Positions 32,622 to 41,914 are shown, counted from the first letter of the stretch. The stretch is 64,000 bases of DNA from Treponema saccharophilum DSM 2985 (GCF_000255555.1 NZ_AGRW01000051.1:1-64000), one strand, 5' to 3'. A program made the numbers and translations. Notes: a model not told the origin generated them from the sequence alone.

Positions 32622-33587
32622 ATGAAAAAAACTGCGATTGCTGCGACCATTGCTGCCGCATCGTTTGCGCTTCTTGCAGGATGCGCGTCTGTCCCGGCGG
32701 GAACGGTTGCCGGTTCTACGTCAAGCGACACGAAGGCTGCCGCGGCTTCTGCCGTCGTCGCTCCCGCGAGCGAAGTTGACAAGTACGCTGTTGTCGACTG
32801 GTCAACGCGCGGTCTTGACGAGCCTGCCGCCCCGACATGGCTCAAGAACATGGTTCGCGGAAACAGCGACCTGTTCAAAAAAGAGACGGGAATGGACAAT
32901 GGCCGCATCGTGAAATTCAGCTCCGCGCGCGGGCGCACAGAGGCTGAGGCGCAGGCATTCAGCCGCGCGGGATTCGCATACAGCCAGGCTGCCGAGCTGA
33001 ATCAAAAAGTCATCGGCCGCGTTGGACAGGGGCTGAACGACGACGGTCAGCTTGAGGCGCTCTATCTTGCCGCAAGCGAGACGAAGGCTGACATGGCAGG
33101 GCTTCGCGAGGAGATGGGATTCTGGCAGAGAATCCGCACCGAGAATGTAAAAACGGGCGACTCGAACGAGTATTACATCTATTACACGATTTTCTCCATG
33201 GACAAGTCTACATGGGACAAAATAGTCGAGAACTACCTGCTTTCAATCATCCAGAACCCGAAAGTCGAGAGCGAGACGAAGCAGAAAGTCGGCGCGTTGT
33301 TCAGCGAGATGAAGGCTGACGCGGACAAGGTCGACGCGAAAAAAGCGGCAGACGAGGAGAAAGCGTACAAGGAGCAGATGGCGCGCCTTGAAGAAAGCCG
33401 TGCCCGCGCGAACGCGGATGCTGCGCAGGCAAAGGCTGCGGCCGCAGCTTCCAGCGCCGAGGCCGCGAAGGCTTCGCAGGCAGCGGCAGAGGCGGCTGTA
33501 GAAGGAAAGAGAATCGACGCGGAAGAGGCTGCCGCACGCCGCGCCGCTGAAGAAGCCCGCGAATTCTACATGTCGTACTTGCAGTAA
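32622..33587 (+). CDS. Lipoprotein with alanine-rich coiled coil, 321 aa
   Basis: GGAGG precedes ATG 32622. A lipobox (SFALLAGC, Cys 21) ends a good signal peptide, so the protein is lipidated. APTWLKNMVRGNSDLFKKETGMDNGRIVKFSSARGRTEAEAQAFSRAGFAYSQ is LPP20-like in shape. From about residue 225 to 310 it is a long coiled coil made of A/E/R repeats (ADEEKAYKEQMARLEESRARANADAAQAKAAAAASS). Function unknown; an adhesin or outer-membrane scaffolding role is possible. The next gene starts 20 bases later. Confidence 0.78.
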   Translation: MKKTAIAATIAAASFALLAGCASVPAGTVAGSTSSDTKAAAASAVVAPASEVDKYAVVDWSTRGLDEPAAPTWLKNMVRGNSDLFKKETGMDNGRIVKFSSARGRTEAEAQAFSRAGFAYSQAAELNQKVIGRVGQGLNDDGQLEALYLAASETKADMAGLREEMGFWQRIRTENVKTGDSNEYYIYYTIFSMDKSTWDKIVENYLLSIIQNPKVESETKQKVGALFSEMKADADKVDAKKAADEEKAYKEQMARLEESRARANADAAQAKAAAAASSAEAAKASQAAAEAAVEGKRIDAEEAAARRAAEEAREFYMSYLQ

Positions 33588-33607
33588 GCGTTGTGAGGGT
33601 GCTGGAA

Positions 33608-36600
33608 ATGAAGGTAAAAATCATGTGCTCGCTTTTCGGCCTCTGCGCGCTCACCGGAATTTTTGCGCAGGGCAGGAGCGGCTATTACATCGGCGACGGC
33701 GGAAAGGGGCAGAACATCCTGTTTTACAAAAGCGAGATGGAAGGCGCCAAAAACGACGAGCTCGTTACCTCCATGGTCAAGAAAAGCCTTATCAGCACCC
33801 TTACAAAGTATTCCCAGCTGAACGTAATCGACGGCGCCCAGCTGGAAATCGTGAAGAATTTGCAGCAGCAGTCCGAGGATTTTGAATACGACAAGTCCGA
33901 CCCGGTCGAATTCGGAAAAATCAGCCAGGCGCGGACGTATATAACGGCGACGACGTCTGTCATCTCCGGAAAATACCGGCTCTCGTTCCTGATTACCGAC
34001 ATCGAGACCGGCGGCGTGACCGCAAGCTATGCTTCTCCATCGCTGTATGAGACGCAGGAAGAGTATTTGATGCGCTCCCCGCGCGAGGCTGGCGCAGAAA
34101 TGCTCAGGCAGCTCGGCGTCGACCTGACTCCGTCCGCCCTGCGTACTCTTCTTCCCGACGACAACGGAAACAGCGACGCGAAAAAACTGCTTTCCGATAC
34201 GCAGGAAAACCTTTCCGCGATAAAAGAGGAAATCGACAAACTGTATGAAGAGCAGAAAAAGTCGCTTACCGAGCAGTTCGCGGACCAGGCTTCCCGCACG
34301 AAAAAAGCCCGGCTTGAGCTTAAGGAGCAGCTTCTTCTTGAGCAGCAGAAACGCGAGGAGGCGAAGCTTGCCCGTTTGAGTTCCGACGCCGAGCGCCAGA
34401 AGCAGGAGGAGGCTGCCGACCGCGAACGGACGGAAGCTCTGCGCGCCGAGATAAAACGCTTCGGTGCCGACGTAGAGGCGAAGGTCGCCGCCGTTCACAA
34501 GAAACAGGCAGAGAACATGAGCGCCCTGCAGAAGATTATGGCGATTGAAAGCGAGAAGCAGCTTCTTGCCGACAACTGGAACGACATTGAGAGCGGCTCC
34601 CGCGATGCCCAGGCGAAACTTTCCGCGGAATGCCTTGCGGAGCAGGCGGAGCGGAAATCGCAGAAACCGCGCACTTTCGAGCTGAATCCTGACGGGACAT
34701 TGAACGAGATGGCATCGCAGCTTCTGGAAAACGATTTGCAGCGGATACGCGAGAAATTCGACGGCCTGCAGAAAAACAACAAAGCCAACGAGAACAAACT
34801 CAAGGCTCTGCAGAACCCGCTCAAGAAGCGCATCGGCACCGACATCTCGAATCTCGTAAAAGGCTCGTACGCTGCCAACACGCTTGCGAACGAGGGGCTG
34901 TTCCTCCGCATGGGCGACTACGACGCGTCAAAGCTCGGCTGGCATTATACGCTCACGTTCACGATGAACGACCAGACGATTTTTTCGGAGGACGGTTTTT
35001 TCCCGTACAAGGACATTACGGGCGAGGAAATTCCGGCGATTCCGGACGCGCACGACAAAAAATACAAGACGAAGGTCGAGCTTTACCGCGCGTTCCTCGA
35101 CAAGGTGGAAAGCATCGACAGTTTTTTCCGCATGAATGTTCCTTACGTGCAGGCAAAAATCGACTACAGCGCCGTTGACCTTTCGAGCATCGCTCCTTCC
35201 GTTTACGGCATCAGCGTGTCCGGCGTTCAGTTCATAAACATCCAGCGCGGCAAGGTTTTTAAGAAAGGCGCCCTCCAAAAAGAGAACATATTCGTCTGCA
35301 CTCCCGCAATCACGAGCGAGCCGGTCGACGAGGTCGTAAAAGGCCGCCTTTCCCGCTCGAAAGCCGAAGCCCTCGGCGCGTGGCTCGAAAAACCGGCGGT
35401 CGGCGAAACCTTGAAAAGGCATGCGCTCGTTTCCGGCGTGTCGGTTCCCTCCGGCATCCGTCCGTCGCAATCCGGCGCGGAAAAATCCCTCGTGCTGGTT
35501 CCCGGCGGAAAAATCGGAAAAACGAGACTGGACGGATTCAGAATCAGCCCGACAGAAGTTACGCAGCAGCTTTTCGAGTCCGTGACCGGCTACAATCCGT
35601 CGCGCCATGTCGGCGCGCTCCTTCCCGTGGAGAACGTCGGCTGGGTCGACGCGGTCCTTTTCTGCAATCGCCTGAGCGAAAGCGTCGGGCTTGAGCCGTG
35701 CTACAGCGTGGACGGCACCACGGACACCGACGAATGGGGAAGCGGCTTCCCGCCTGACCGCGTTTCCTGCAATTTCTCCGCGACAGGCTACCGTCTTCCG
35801 ACTGAGGCGGAATGGGAGTATGCCGCGCGCGACTCGGGTGATGAAACCGGGGACATCGCATGGACGGACGGGACGACGCACGAGGTCGCCTCGAAAAAAT
35901 CGGCGGAAAGCGGGATTTTCGACATGCTCGGCAACGTCGCCGAATGGTGCAACGACGGAGACGGGAACGGCCGCGTCGTGAAGGGGGGAAGCTCCGCCGA
36001 TAAGAACGCCTGCACGGTTCGGTCTAGGCGGCTGGTTGACGGATGGCCCGACGAGCGAATCGGATTCCGCTTCGTGTGCAGGCTCAGCGAAAAGGAGCTT
36101 GCGGCGGAGCGGAAGGAAGCCAAAAAGAAACTCTGCGATGCCGTTTCTGGAATGCAGGGGCTTGCCGACATTCCCGGCGGGACATTCCTGATGGGGAACG
36201 CGGCAGAAAATGCCGGCAGCGACGAAAAACCGGTTCATGAAGTGCGCGTCTCTGATTTCGCTATGTATGTCTCGGAGATTACGCAGAATCTGTACGAGCT
36301 TTTGATGGACGAGAATCCGTCGGCGACGAAAGGCGACATGTATCCCGTTGAGAACGTCAGCTGGATTGATGCCGTGAAATTCTGCAACAAGCTGAGCGAG
36401 GCGACTAACAGGAAATGCTGCTACACGATAAACGGTTCTTCCGATGTCGGAACGTGGGGCGACGTCGCTGACAGCAGCGCGGTTCTCTGCGACTGGAATG
36501 CAGACGGCTACCGTCTTCCGACAGAAGCGGAATGGGAATACGCCGCGCGTGGCGGAAAAAAACAGTTGTCGGGTCTTTACGCGGGAAGCGGCGGCATCGA

Positions 36601-36952
36601 AACAACCGTCTGGCACAGCGGGAACGCCGACACAATACAGCGCGTGGGGGGAAAGGCCAAGAACGCTTGCGGCCTCAACGACATGTGCGGAAACGTCGAG
36701 GAATGGTGCTGGGATTTTTACGCCGAGTCATACGATTCCGGCAAAGACGCCGCGAAAGCGCAGAAGAACCCGAAAGGAGCGGAGCGCGGAAGATACCGCG
36801 TGACCAGGGGCGGAAGCGTGTATCCGGAGCGGCGCGGGTGGGGATACTCGACACCGAGCGCAGCAAAATGCACCGTGTATTCCCGCACGGCGCGCGAGCC
36901 CGGCTTCCGGGGAAGGGGCGTGGGATTTCGCGTCGTCCGTGCTGAAAAATAA
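33608..36952 (+). CDS. CsgG-like plus double SUMF1/FGE-domain surface protein, 1,114 aa
   Basis: The start MKVKIMCSLFGLCALTGIFAQG is a signal peptide. Residues ~20-150 look like a CsgG/TolB-type lipoprotein fold (SLISTLTKYSQLNVIDGAQLEIVKNL). About 170-370 is coiled coil (REEAKLARLSSDAERQKQEEAADRERTEAL). The C-terminal 500 residues carry two tandem formylglycine-generating-enzyme-sulfatase (SUMF1) folds: LVLVPGGKIGKTRLDGFRISPTEVTQQLFESV ... TGYRLPTEAEWEYAARD ... NVAEWCNDGDGN, and DIPGGTFLMGNAAENAGSDEKPVHEV ... RLPTEAEWEYAARGG ... NVEEWCWDFY ... GVGFRVV. These folds are widely reused as ligand binding, C-type-lectin-like modules (as in Treponema Mfe/TvpA-like proteins), so it need not be a sulfatase activator. 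No free Cys pair typical of true FGEs is evident. Likely a secreted receptor. Confidence 0.85.
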   Translation: MKVKIMCSLFGLCALTGIFAQGRSGYYIGDGGKGQNILFYKSEMEGAKNDELVTSMVKKSLISTLTKYSQLNVIDGAQLEIVKNLQQQSEDFEYDKSDPVEFGKISQARTYITATTSVISGKYRLSFLITDIETGGVTASYASPSLYETQEEYLMRSPREAGAEMLRQLGVDLTPSALRTLLPDDNGNSDAKKLLSDTQENLSAIKEEIDKLYEEQKKSLTEQFADQASRTKKARLELKEQLLLEQQKREEAKLARLSSDAERQKQEEAADRERTEALRAEIKRFGADVEAKVAAVHKKQAENMSALQKIMAIESEKQLLADNWNDIESGSRDAQAKLSAECLAEQAERKSQKPRTFELNPDGTLNEMASQLLENDLQRIREKFDGLQKNNKANENKLKALQNPLKKRIGTDISNLVKGSYAANTLANEGLFLRMGDYDASKLGWHYTLTFTMNDQTIFSEDGFFPYKDITGEEIPAIPDAHDKKYKTKVELYRAFLDKVESIDSFFRMNVPYVQAKIDYSAVDLSSIAPSVYGISVSGVQFINIQRGKVFKKGALQKENIFVCTPAITSEPVDEVVKGRLSRSKAEALGAWLEKPAVGETLKRHALVSGVSVPSGIRPSQSGAEKSLVLVPGGKIGKTRLDGFRISPTEVTQQLFESVTGYNPSRHVGALLPVENVGWVDAVLFCNRLSESVGLEPCYSVDGTTDTDEWGSGFPPDRVSCNFSATGYRLPTEAEWEYAARDSGDETGDIAWTDGTTHEVASKKSAESGIFDMLGNVAEWCNDGDGNGRVVKGGSSADKNACTVRSRRLVDGWPDERIGFRFVCRLSEKELAAERKEAKKKLCDAVSGMQGLADIPGGTFLMGNAAENAGSDEKPVHEVRVSDFAMYVSEITQNLYELLMDENPSATKGDMYPVENVSWIDAVKFCNKLSEATNRKCCYTINGSSDVGTWGDVADSSAVLCDWNADGYRLPTEAEWEYAARGGKKQLSGLYAGSGGIETTVWHSGNADTIQRVGGKAKNACGLNDMCGNVEEWCWDFYAESYDSGKDAAKAQKNPKGAERGRYRVTRGGSVYPERRGWGYSTPSAAKCTVYSRTAREPGFRGRGVGFRVVRAEK

Positions 36953-37011
36953 CAGAAATGACGGGCACCAAACAGGTGCGATAAATCGACAATGCAATTT
37001 TGGAGGATTTC

Positions 37012-38031
37012 ATGAAAAAAACATCAGTTGTGTGCGCGGCTGTCGCGCTTTGCGTCGCGTTTTCTTCATATGCCGCGAAGCAGAAGACAATCGGCGAGAA
37101 AGCATATATCGAAGTGACCGTGGACGGCGAGCGGCTTGAGCGGTGGGTGTCCCCCGTGGAGCTCTGCGAGTACGACAAGGGCGGGAACGTCGTCCACAAA
37201 AAGACCCCCGAAATGGAGGAGTGGTGGGAGTACGATGCGAACGGAAAAATCACCCGCTACAAAAACGACTACGGGGATGATAAAATCTATAAGTACGATT
37301 CGCGCGGCAACGAAATTTATTTCAAAGATACCGACGGAAGCGAGCTGTTCCACGAATATGACGGCAAAGGGAACCGCATCCGCACCAAGCATTCAGACGG
37401 AACCGTGGAGCTGTATACCTACGATTCGAAAGGAAACAAAATCCGCTACAAGAAAGATGGCGGACGCTGGTCGTACGAAAATGAGGAGAGTTTCTACGAA
37501 TACAACAAGAACGGGAACGTCATCCGCGAAAAAGGCAACCGCTATGCCCATAACAGATTTGAATGTTGGAACGAGGAGTATGAAATCCTGTACGAGTATG
37601 ACGGCAAGGGAAAATGCGTCCGCATAAAGGACGGCGACAAAGAGACGGCTATGGAATATGACAATTCCGGCCGTTTGTCCCACAAAAAGTCCGATTATGA
37701 AGAGTATTGGTGGGAATACGACGCGGCGGGGAATGTCACCGCGTACAAAAAGCACTGGACTGAGTTCAGGCCCCATGAGGATTGTTACGACGAAAATCTT
37801 GAGCAGACCGAAATCCGCAAATACGATGCCGGAAAACGCGTCGTCTTCTATAGTCTCGTCGTAAAAGGCCGCGACGGCCATCCGACAAGCTACGACAAAA
37901 ACGAGAGCATCAGCTACGAATACGACGCGTCGGGAAAACTCGCTCACACAAAAACCGAAAGCGGCGAATTCTGGTTCGAATACACGCAGAACGGCGACAT
38001 TACCGTGCGCACGCAGTACGTTTCGGACTGA
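37012..38031 (+). CDS. Secreted YD-repeat-like protein, 339 aa
   Basis: TTTTGGAGG precedes ATG 37012. The protein has a signal peptide (VVCAAVALCVAFSSYA, cleavage before AKQK). It then reads as 10 or so degenerate YD repeats in which each unit ends in YD/YE-x-x-G-(K/N): KYDSRGNEIYFKD, EYDGKGNRIRTKHSD, TYDSKGNKIRYKKD, EYNKNGNVIREK, EYDASGKLAHTK. Units are about 17-20 residues. YD repeats bind carbohydrates or form Rhs-type shells. There is no C-terminal toxin, so it is probably a surface binding protein. It is the last gene of the secreted cluster. Confidence 0.85.
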   Translation: MKKTSVVCAAVALCVAFSSYAAKQKTIGEKAYIEVTVDGERLERWVSPVELCEYDKGGNVVHKKTPEMEEWWEYDANGKITRYKNDYGDDKIYKYDSRGNEIYFKDTDGSELFHEYDGKGNRIRTKHSDGTVELYTYDSKGNKIRYKKDGGRWSYENEESFYEYNKNGNVIREKGNRYAHNRFECWNEEYEILYEYDGKGKCVRIKDGDKETAMEYDNSGRLSHKKSDYEEYWWEYDAAGNVTAYKKHWTEFRPHEDCYDENLEQTEIRKYDAGKRVVFYSLVVKGRDGHPTSYDKNESISYEYDASGKLAHTKTESGEFWFEYTQNGDITVRTQYVSD

Positions 38032-38089
38032 TTCGCTCCCGTTTGCCCCGTTCCGCATACTGAAATCGATGTACATCAGGTGTCGGCTT

Positions 38090-38140
38090 GAGCGTTGTCG
38101 AAGCCCGTTCATACAGGAACCGGTCATTTCGACAACGCTC
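38090..38140. repeat. REP-like palindrome with 13-bp arms
   Basis: GAGCGTTGTCGAA (38090-38102) is the exact reverse complement of TTCGACAACGCTC (38128-38140); the loop is 25 nt and includes CCCGTTC and ACCGGTC. TTGAGCxTTGTCGAA palindromes are common dispersed repeats in many bacteria. The right arm abuts the glf remnant. Confidence 0.7.
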
Positions 38141-38272
38141 TACGCAAAATACAAAGCTCTTGCAGAAAAACAGGACAAGGTCGTTTTCGGCGGCAGGCTC
38201 GGCATGTACCGCTACTTCGACATGGACGACACCATTGCCGCAGCGCTGGAGATGGCGGAAAAAATCCTCTAG
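38138..38272 (+). pseudogene. glf: C-terminal fragment of UDP-galactopyranose mutase (glf)
   Basis: The frame reads LYAKYKALAEKQDKVVFGGRLGMYRYFDMDDTIAAALEMAEKIL (written here in halves: ...KVVFGGRLGMYRYFDMDD... and DDTIAAALEMAEKIL) and ends at TAG 38270. GRLGxYxYxDMD is the invariant C-terminal motif of Glf. Nothing of the N-terminal 320 residues is present. The fragment starts exactly at the right arm of the palindrome, so the break was probably at that repeat. It has no start codon of its own and is not expected to work. Confidence 0.75.
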
Positions 38273-38300
38273 AGTGCCGTGAACGGGTGGCGGTTCGCCG

Positions 38301-38329
38301 TTGCAATTGGATGAAAAATTATCTATACT
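38301..38329 (+). promoter_or_regulatory. Predicted promoter of the zinc-ribbon coiled-coil gene
   Basis: TTGCAA at 38301-38306 and TATACT at 38324-38329 with 17 bases between, 34 bases before ATG 38363. Confidence 0.6.
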
Positions 38330-38362
38330 TCTCAGACAGTTTTTATCGAGGATAATGCGAAT

Positions 38363-39340
38363 ATGGAAATGACAGAGGTTTTTGACAGCCTGAAGAAATT
38401 GCAGGGCGTTTTGGTCAGCAGGTACGAAATCGAGAAGCAGATTGAGTCCGCTCCGAAGCAGCTCGGCTCGCAGGAAGAGTTCCTTTGTACCCTTGAGAAG
38501 GAAATGAACGCAAAGGATGCTGAGTATCAGACTATCAAGGAAAATGTCGAGAAACTTAAGGTCGAGCTTGAGGATGCGGTGACTTCCCGAGAGAACGGCG
38601 AGAAAAATATGGACAACGTGACTACGCATCGCGAGTACGAGGCGCTCGACAAGCAGATTGCCGAGGCTTCAATCCGCGAGAAGGAAGTCCGCGCGAGCCT
38701 TCAGAAAGAGGAAAAGCGCCTTGAGGAGAGTCTCGCCTCGCTTGAGAACAGCAAGTCGCTTATCGACAGCCAGAAGGCGGAGCTTGATGAGGGGCGTTCC
38801 GTTCTCGACAAGCAGGTTGCCGAATTCAAGTCGCAGCTTGACGATTTGAAGAAGAGCGAGGATGAGATTTCATCCCGCCTCGACGAGAAATATCAGGAGA
38901 CCGTGCACAAGTTCCACAGCATCATAAAAAGGAACAGCGAGGGAATCGTCGCGGTCAGGAACGGCGTCTGCATGGGATGTCATATGATTCTCCCTGCCCA
39001 GTTCGCCAATGAGGTGCGCGGCGGGGAAAAAATCCTTTTCTGCCCGTATTGCAGCAGGATTCTTTTCTACGAGGAGACCGGCGAGGAGGAGCAGGAGAAC
39101 TTCCTTGACCTCGATGAGACCGGAAGCCTCGCTGATTTCCTCAGCGACGAGGAGGATGATTTCTCTGATGATTCCGAAGACGATTCATTCGCCGCGCAGG
39201 GCGAAGATGGGTACGATTCATCTTCCGACGACGGATTCAGCTCGTCTGGTGATGACGGAATCGTTGATGACGAGGACGACGAGGACGAGGGTGAGGATGA
39301 GCTTGATGACGACGGCGATTCCGAGTCCGACGCCGAGTAG
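38363..39340 (+). CDS. DUF164-type coiled-coil protein with zinc ribbon and acidic tail, 325 aa
   Basis: Residues ~10-190 form a long antiparallel coiled coil (AKDAEYQTIKENVEKLKVELEDA and EKEVRASLQKEEKRLEESLA). THREYEALDKQI is the loop typical of the family (CT398/DUF164). Residues ~195-240 are a C4 zinc ribbon: GVCMGCHMILPAQFANEV ... EKILFCPYCSRILFY. What is unusual is the last ~80 residues, almost all D, E, S and G. In other bacteria this protein ends soon after the ribbon. Its cellular role is unclear; homologues interact with sigma-54 or secretion components in Chlamydia. A separate promoter lies upstream. Confidence 0.85.
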   Translation: MEMTEVFDSLKKLQGVLVSRYEIEKQIESAPKQLGSQEEFLCTLEKEMNAKDAEYQTIKENVEKLKVELEDAVTSRENGEKNMDNVTTHREYEALDKQIAEASIREKEVRASLQKEEKRLEESLASLENSKSLIDSQKAELDEGRSVLDKQVAEFKSQLDDLKKSEDEISSRLDEKYQETVHKFHSIIKRNSEGIVAVRNGVCMGCHMILPAQFANEVRGGEKILFCPYCSRILFYEETGEEEQENFLDLDETGSLADFLSDEEDDFSDDSEDDSFAAQGEDGYDSSSDDGFSSSGDDGIVDDEDDEDEGEDELDDDGDSESDAE

Positions 39341-39463
39341 GTTCCTCGCATAAAAATGGCGGCCTGCTCCGGAAAAATGTTTGTCGGGGGCGGTCTGCCT
39401 GAACTGCGATGCCCGGAAATGCCCCGGTTGGGCGTTTTTGGGCTAGTCTATTTGTTTGTAATC

Positions 39464-39822
39464 AGAAAAGACAGATGATCGCGCCTGGCCGGAATGATGA
39501 AATTCTTGCCGGGTGAGGAAAGTCCGGGCTCCGCCGGAAAAAATGCCGGGTAATAACCGGGCGCGCCTTTTGGCGTGACAGACAGCGCAACAGAAAACAA
39601 ACTGCCCGCGCTTTTGTGCGGGTGATGGTGAAAAGGCGGGGTAAGAGCCCACCGGGAAACTGGCAACAGGTTCCGCATTGCAAGCCTCATTTGGAGCAAA
39701 GTCAAGTAGCAGCGATTTCCTTTTTCCGGAAGGGCGCTGCGGGTAGGCTGCTGAAGTTGTCTGGCGACAGGCAATTCGGATAGATGGTCATCCAATACAG
39801 AACCCGGCTTATTGTCTTTTCT
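39464..39822 (+). ncRNA. rnpB: RNase P RNA (class A)
   Basis: The conserved GAGGAAAGTCCGGGCTCC (P4/J-region) is at ~39,513-39,530, and AGAGCCCACCGGGAAAC-like GTAAGAGCCCACCGGG at ~39,641. Near the 3' end, GGATAGATGGTCATCC is found. AGAAAAGACA (39464-39473) pairs with TGTCTTTTCT (39813-39822) as helix P1 and is followed by a T tract that ends the RNA. The stretch 39,341-39,463 before it has no gene, only a weak GCCC/GGGC hairpin with a T-run near 39,420-39,440. Confidence 0.96.
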
Positions 39823-39843
39823 GTTTTTTTTTGTGGGAAAACG

Positions 39844-40824
39844 ATGTTTCAGAAGAATTCGCATGGCAGAAATGTAGTCGTAAAAGAGGGGAAGCTTTTG
39901 AAAAGGCTTCTCGTCGTCTTTTTATGTGCTGTCATCATTTCCGCTTTGGGATTCGGCATCGTAATGTTCATAAAATCGCGGACCAATTCGGGCGTGTCGC
40001 TTATTTCCCTGCGGGCGAAATGGCGCGACGGTGATTACGGCGGGGCATACGATATAAGCGGGCAGCTGCTTTACGACAGGCCTTTCAACCATACTGCGCT
40101 GCTTTTCCGCGGATATTCCTCATTCTATCTTGCCGCCGCTGAGAACGATACCGTCCAGGCGCAGGGGCTTATCGACGAGGCGATAGCGAGCCTTCGTCAG
40201 GCGCTGCTGTTCGAGAAGGATGGCGGCAAAAATCTTCCGAGAATCGAGTACATGCTCGGAAAATCGTATTTCTACAAGGACTTTCTTTCCGCATACCATT
40301 ATTATGCAGACCTCTCCGTCAAGTATCTTCAGTCTGCGCTCTCGCACGGGTACAAGGCTGACGACATTCCGGAAATCCTCGGCCTGAATTATGCCGCGCT
40401 CGGCATGACGCTCGAAAGCATATCCTCCTTTTCGGAGGCGCTTCTTGTCAAGCAGTCCGACCTTCTTCTTTTGTCAATCGCGGAGCAGTACCACGCGGCT
40501 GGTCAGAATCAGGCGGCGGAGCAGTATCTCTACAGAATTTCGCAGGAATGCAAGGACGAGAAGATAACGCTCAAAAGCCGGTACCTTCTGGGGGATATAT
40601 ACCTCGAAGGTGAGCTTCTTGAGAACGCCGAGAAGGAATTCCGGTCCATTATCGACGAGTATGACGGCTCGGAGCACGCGGCAGACGCGTATTACGGGCT
40701 CGGGCTCGTCTTTGAAAAGCAGAACGAAATGGCGAAGGCTCGTTCCGAATGGCGGAAGGCATTGCGGATTCAGTCGAACCATGCGGGCGCGCTTGCCGCG
40801 CTCAAGAAAAGCTCCGAAAGGTGA
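39844..40824 (+). CDS. TPR-repeat membrane-anchored protein, 326 aa
   Basis: The frame is open from 39,784 but that would overlap rnpB, so ATG 39844 is chosen. A basic start is followed by a transmembrane helix LLVVFLCAVIISALGFGIVMFI (res ~20-41). The remaining 280 residues are TPR units: WRDGDYGGAYDISGQLLYDRPFNHTALLFRGYSSFYLA, IEYMLGKSYFYKDFLSAYHYYADLSVKYL, LLSIAEQYHAAGQNQAAEQYLYRIS, LGDIYLEGELLENAEKEFRSIIDEY and AYYGLGLVFEKQNEMAKARSEWRKALR. It lies directly before mreB with 40 bases between and may be a periplasmic-facing or cytoplasmic scaffolding partner of the cell-shape machine. Not a known named protein. Confidence 0.85.
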   Translation: MFQKNSHGRNVVVKEGKLLKRLLVVFLCAVIISALGFGIVMFIKSRTNSGVSLISLRAKWRDGDYGGAYDISGQLLYDRPFNHTALLFRGYSSFYLAAAENDTVQAQGLIDEAIASLRQALLFEKDGGKNLPRIEYMLGKSYFYKDFLSAYHYYADLSVKYLQSALSHGYKADDIPEILGLNYAALGMTLESISSFSEALLVKQSDLLLLSIAEQYHAAGQNQAAEQYLYRISQECKDEKITLKSRYLLGDIYLEGELLENAEKEFRSIIDEYDGSEHAADAYYGLGLVFEKQNEMAKARSEWRKALRIQSNHAGALAALKKSSER

Positions 40825-40864
40825 TTTGAAAATATAAATTGAAAAAAAAGGGAGGCAGCTCTTT

Positions 40865-41908
40865 ATGGGTTTGTTCGAGCGTTTTTCTACTGACATTGGA
40901 ATTGATCTTGGAACGTGCAACACACTGATATATGTCCGCGGAAAGGGAATCGTCGTTGACGAGCCGTCCGTCGTGGCGGTCGAGAAGGGAACAAAGCGCG
41001 TCGTTGCTGTCGGCGCGGAGGCGAAGAGGATGCTCTACAAGACGCCGGGTAACATCAGCGCTATCCGCCCGATGCGCGACGGCGTCATATCGGACATCGA
41101 CAGCACGGAGAAGATGATTAAGTATTTCATCTCGAAAGTTATCTCGCGCCACCAGCTGTTCAAGTCGACGCGCATGAAAATCGGAATCCCGTCGTGCATA
41201 ACGCAGGTCGAGCGCCGCGCCGTCATAGAGGCCGCGCTGAAAGCGGGAGCGAAAGAGGTCGACGTCATCGAGGAGTCGCTCGCGGCGGCAATCGGCGCGC
41301 AGATAAAGATTGACGAGCCTGCCGGTCACATGATTTGCGATATCGGCGGCGGAACGACGGAAGTCAGCGTCATCTCGCTCGGCGGCATGGTCGTAACGAA
41401 GGCAATCCGCGTCGGCGGCGATAAATTCGACGAGGCAATCGTCAACTTCATAAAGAAAACGCACAACCTCAAAATCGGACCGTACGCGGCGGAGCGGCTC
41501 AAAATCCAAATCGGGAATGCCGTCGCGGACAAGGACGGGACAATCGAGACGATGGAGGTCCGCGGAAACGACGCCATCACTGGTCTTCCGAAGCGTCAGG
41601 TCGTCGACAGCGTGGAAATCCGCGAGGCGCTGAAGGACGCAGTGAACCAGATTGTCGAGCTGATAAAGGTGACGCTTTCCGAGACGCCGCCGGAGCTTGC
41701 AGCTGATATCGTCGAGCGCGGAATCGTCATGTCCGGCGGAGGGAGCATGCTCAAGGGGTTGCCGAAGCTCATCGCCAAGGAGACGCAGGTTCCGGTCTTC
41801 CTCGTGGAGAAGCCGCTTGAGTGCGTCGCGCTCGGTGCCGGTCAGGCGTTCGAGCTTTTCAAGGACATGTCAACCGACCGCTCAGTCTACGACAACCTGA
41901 ACGACTAG
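40865..41908 (+). CDS. mreB: Rod shape-determining protein MreB, 347 aa
   Basis: GGGAGG precedes ATG 40865. MreB is the actin-like filament that guides lateral wall synthesis. Phosphate-1 DLGTCNTLIY (res ~14-23), connect-1, phosphate-2 DIGGGTTEV and the adenosine motif GIVMSGGGSMLKGLP are all present. Length is normal. It is the first gene of the mreBCD-mrdA-rodA operon. Confidence 0.98.
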   Translation: MGLFERFSTDIGIDLGTCNTLIYVRGKGIVVDEPSVVAVEKGTKRVVAVGAEAKRMLYKTPGNISAIRPMRDGVISDIDSTEKMIKYFISKVISRHQLFKSTRMKIGIPSCITQVERRAVIEAALKAGAKEVDVIEESLAAAIGAQIKIDEPAGHMICDIGGGTTEVSVISLGGMVVTKAIRVGGDKFDEAIVNFIKKTHNLKIGPYAAERLKIQIGNAVADKDGTIETMEVRGNDAITGLPKRQVVDSVEIREALKDAVNQIVELIKVTLSETPPELAADIVERGIVMSGGGSMLKGLPKLIAKETQVPVFLVEKPLECVALGAGQAFELFKDMSTDRSVYDNLND

Positions 41909-41914
41909 GCTGTT

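Noticed and set aside
34928-36616. 562-aa frame on the minus strand
   Set aside because: Shadow of the SUMF1-domain gene.
33608-36952. True sulfatase-activating FGE
   Set aside because: Secreted with coiled coil and two copies of the fold; no sulfatase gene nearby and no obvious catalytic Cys pair.
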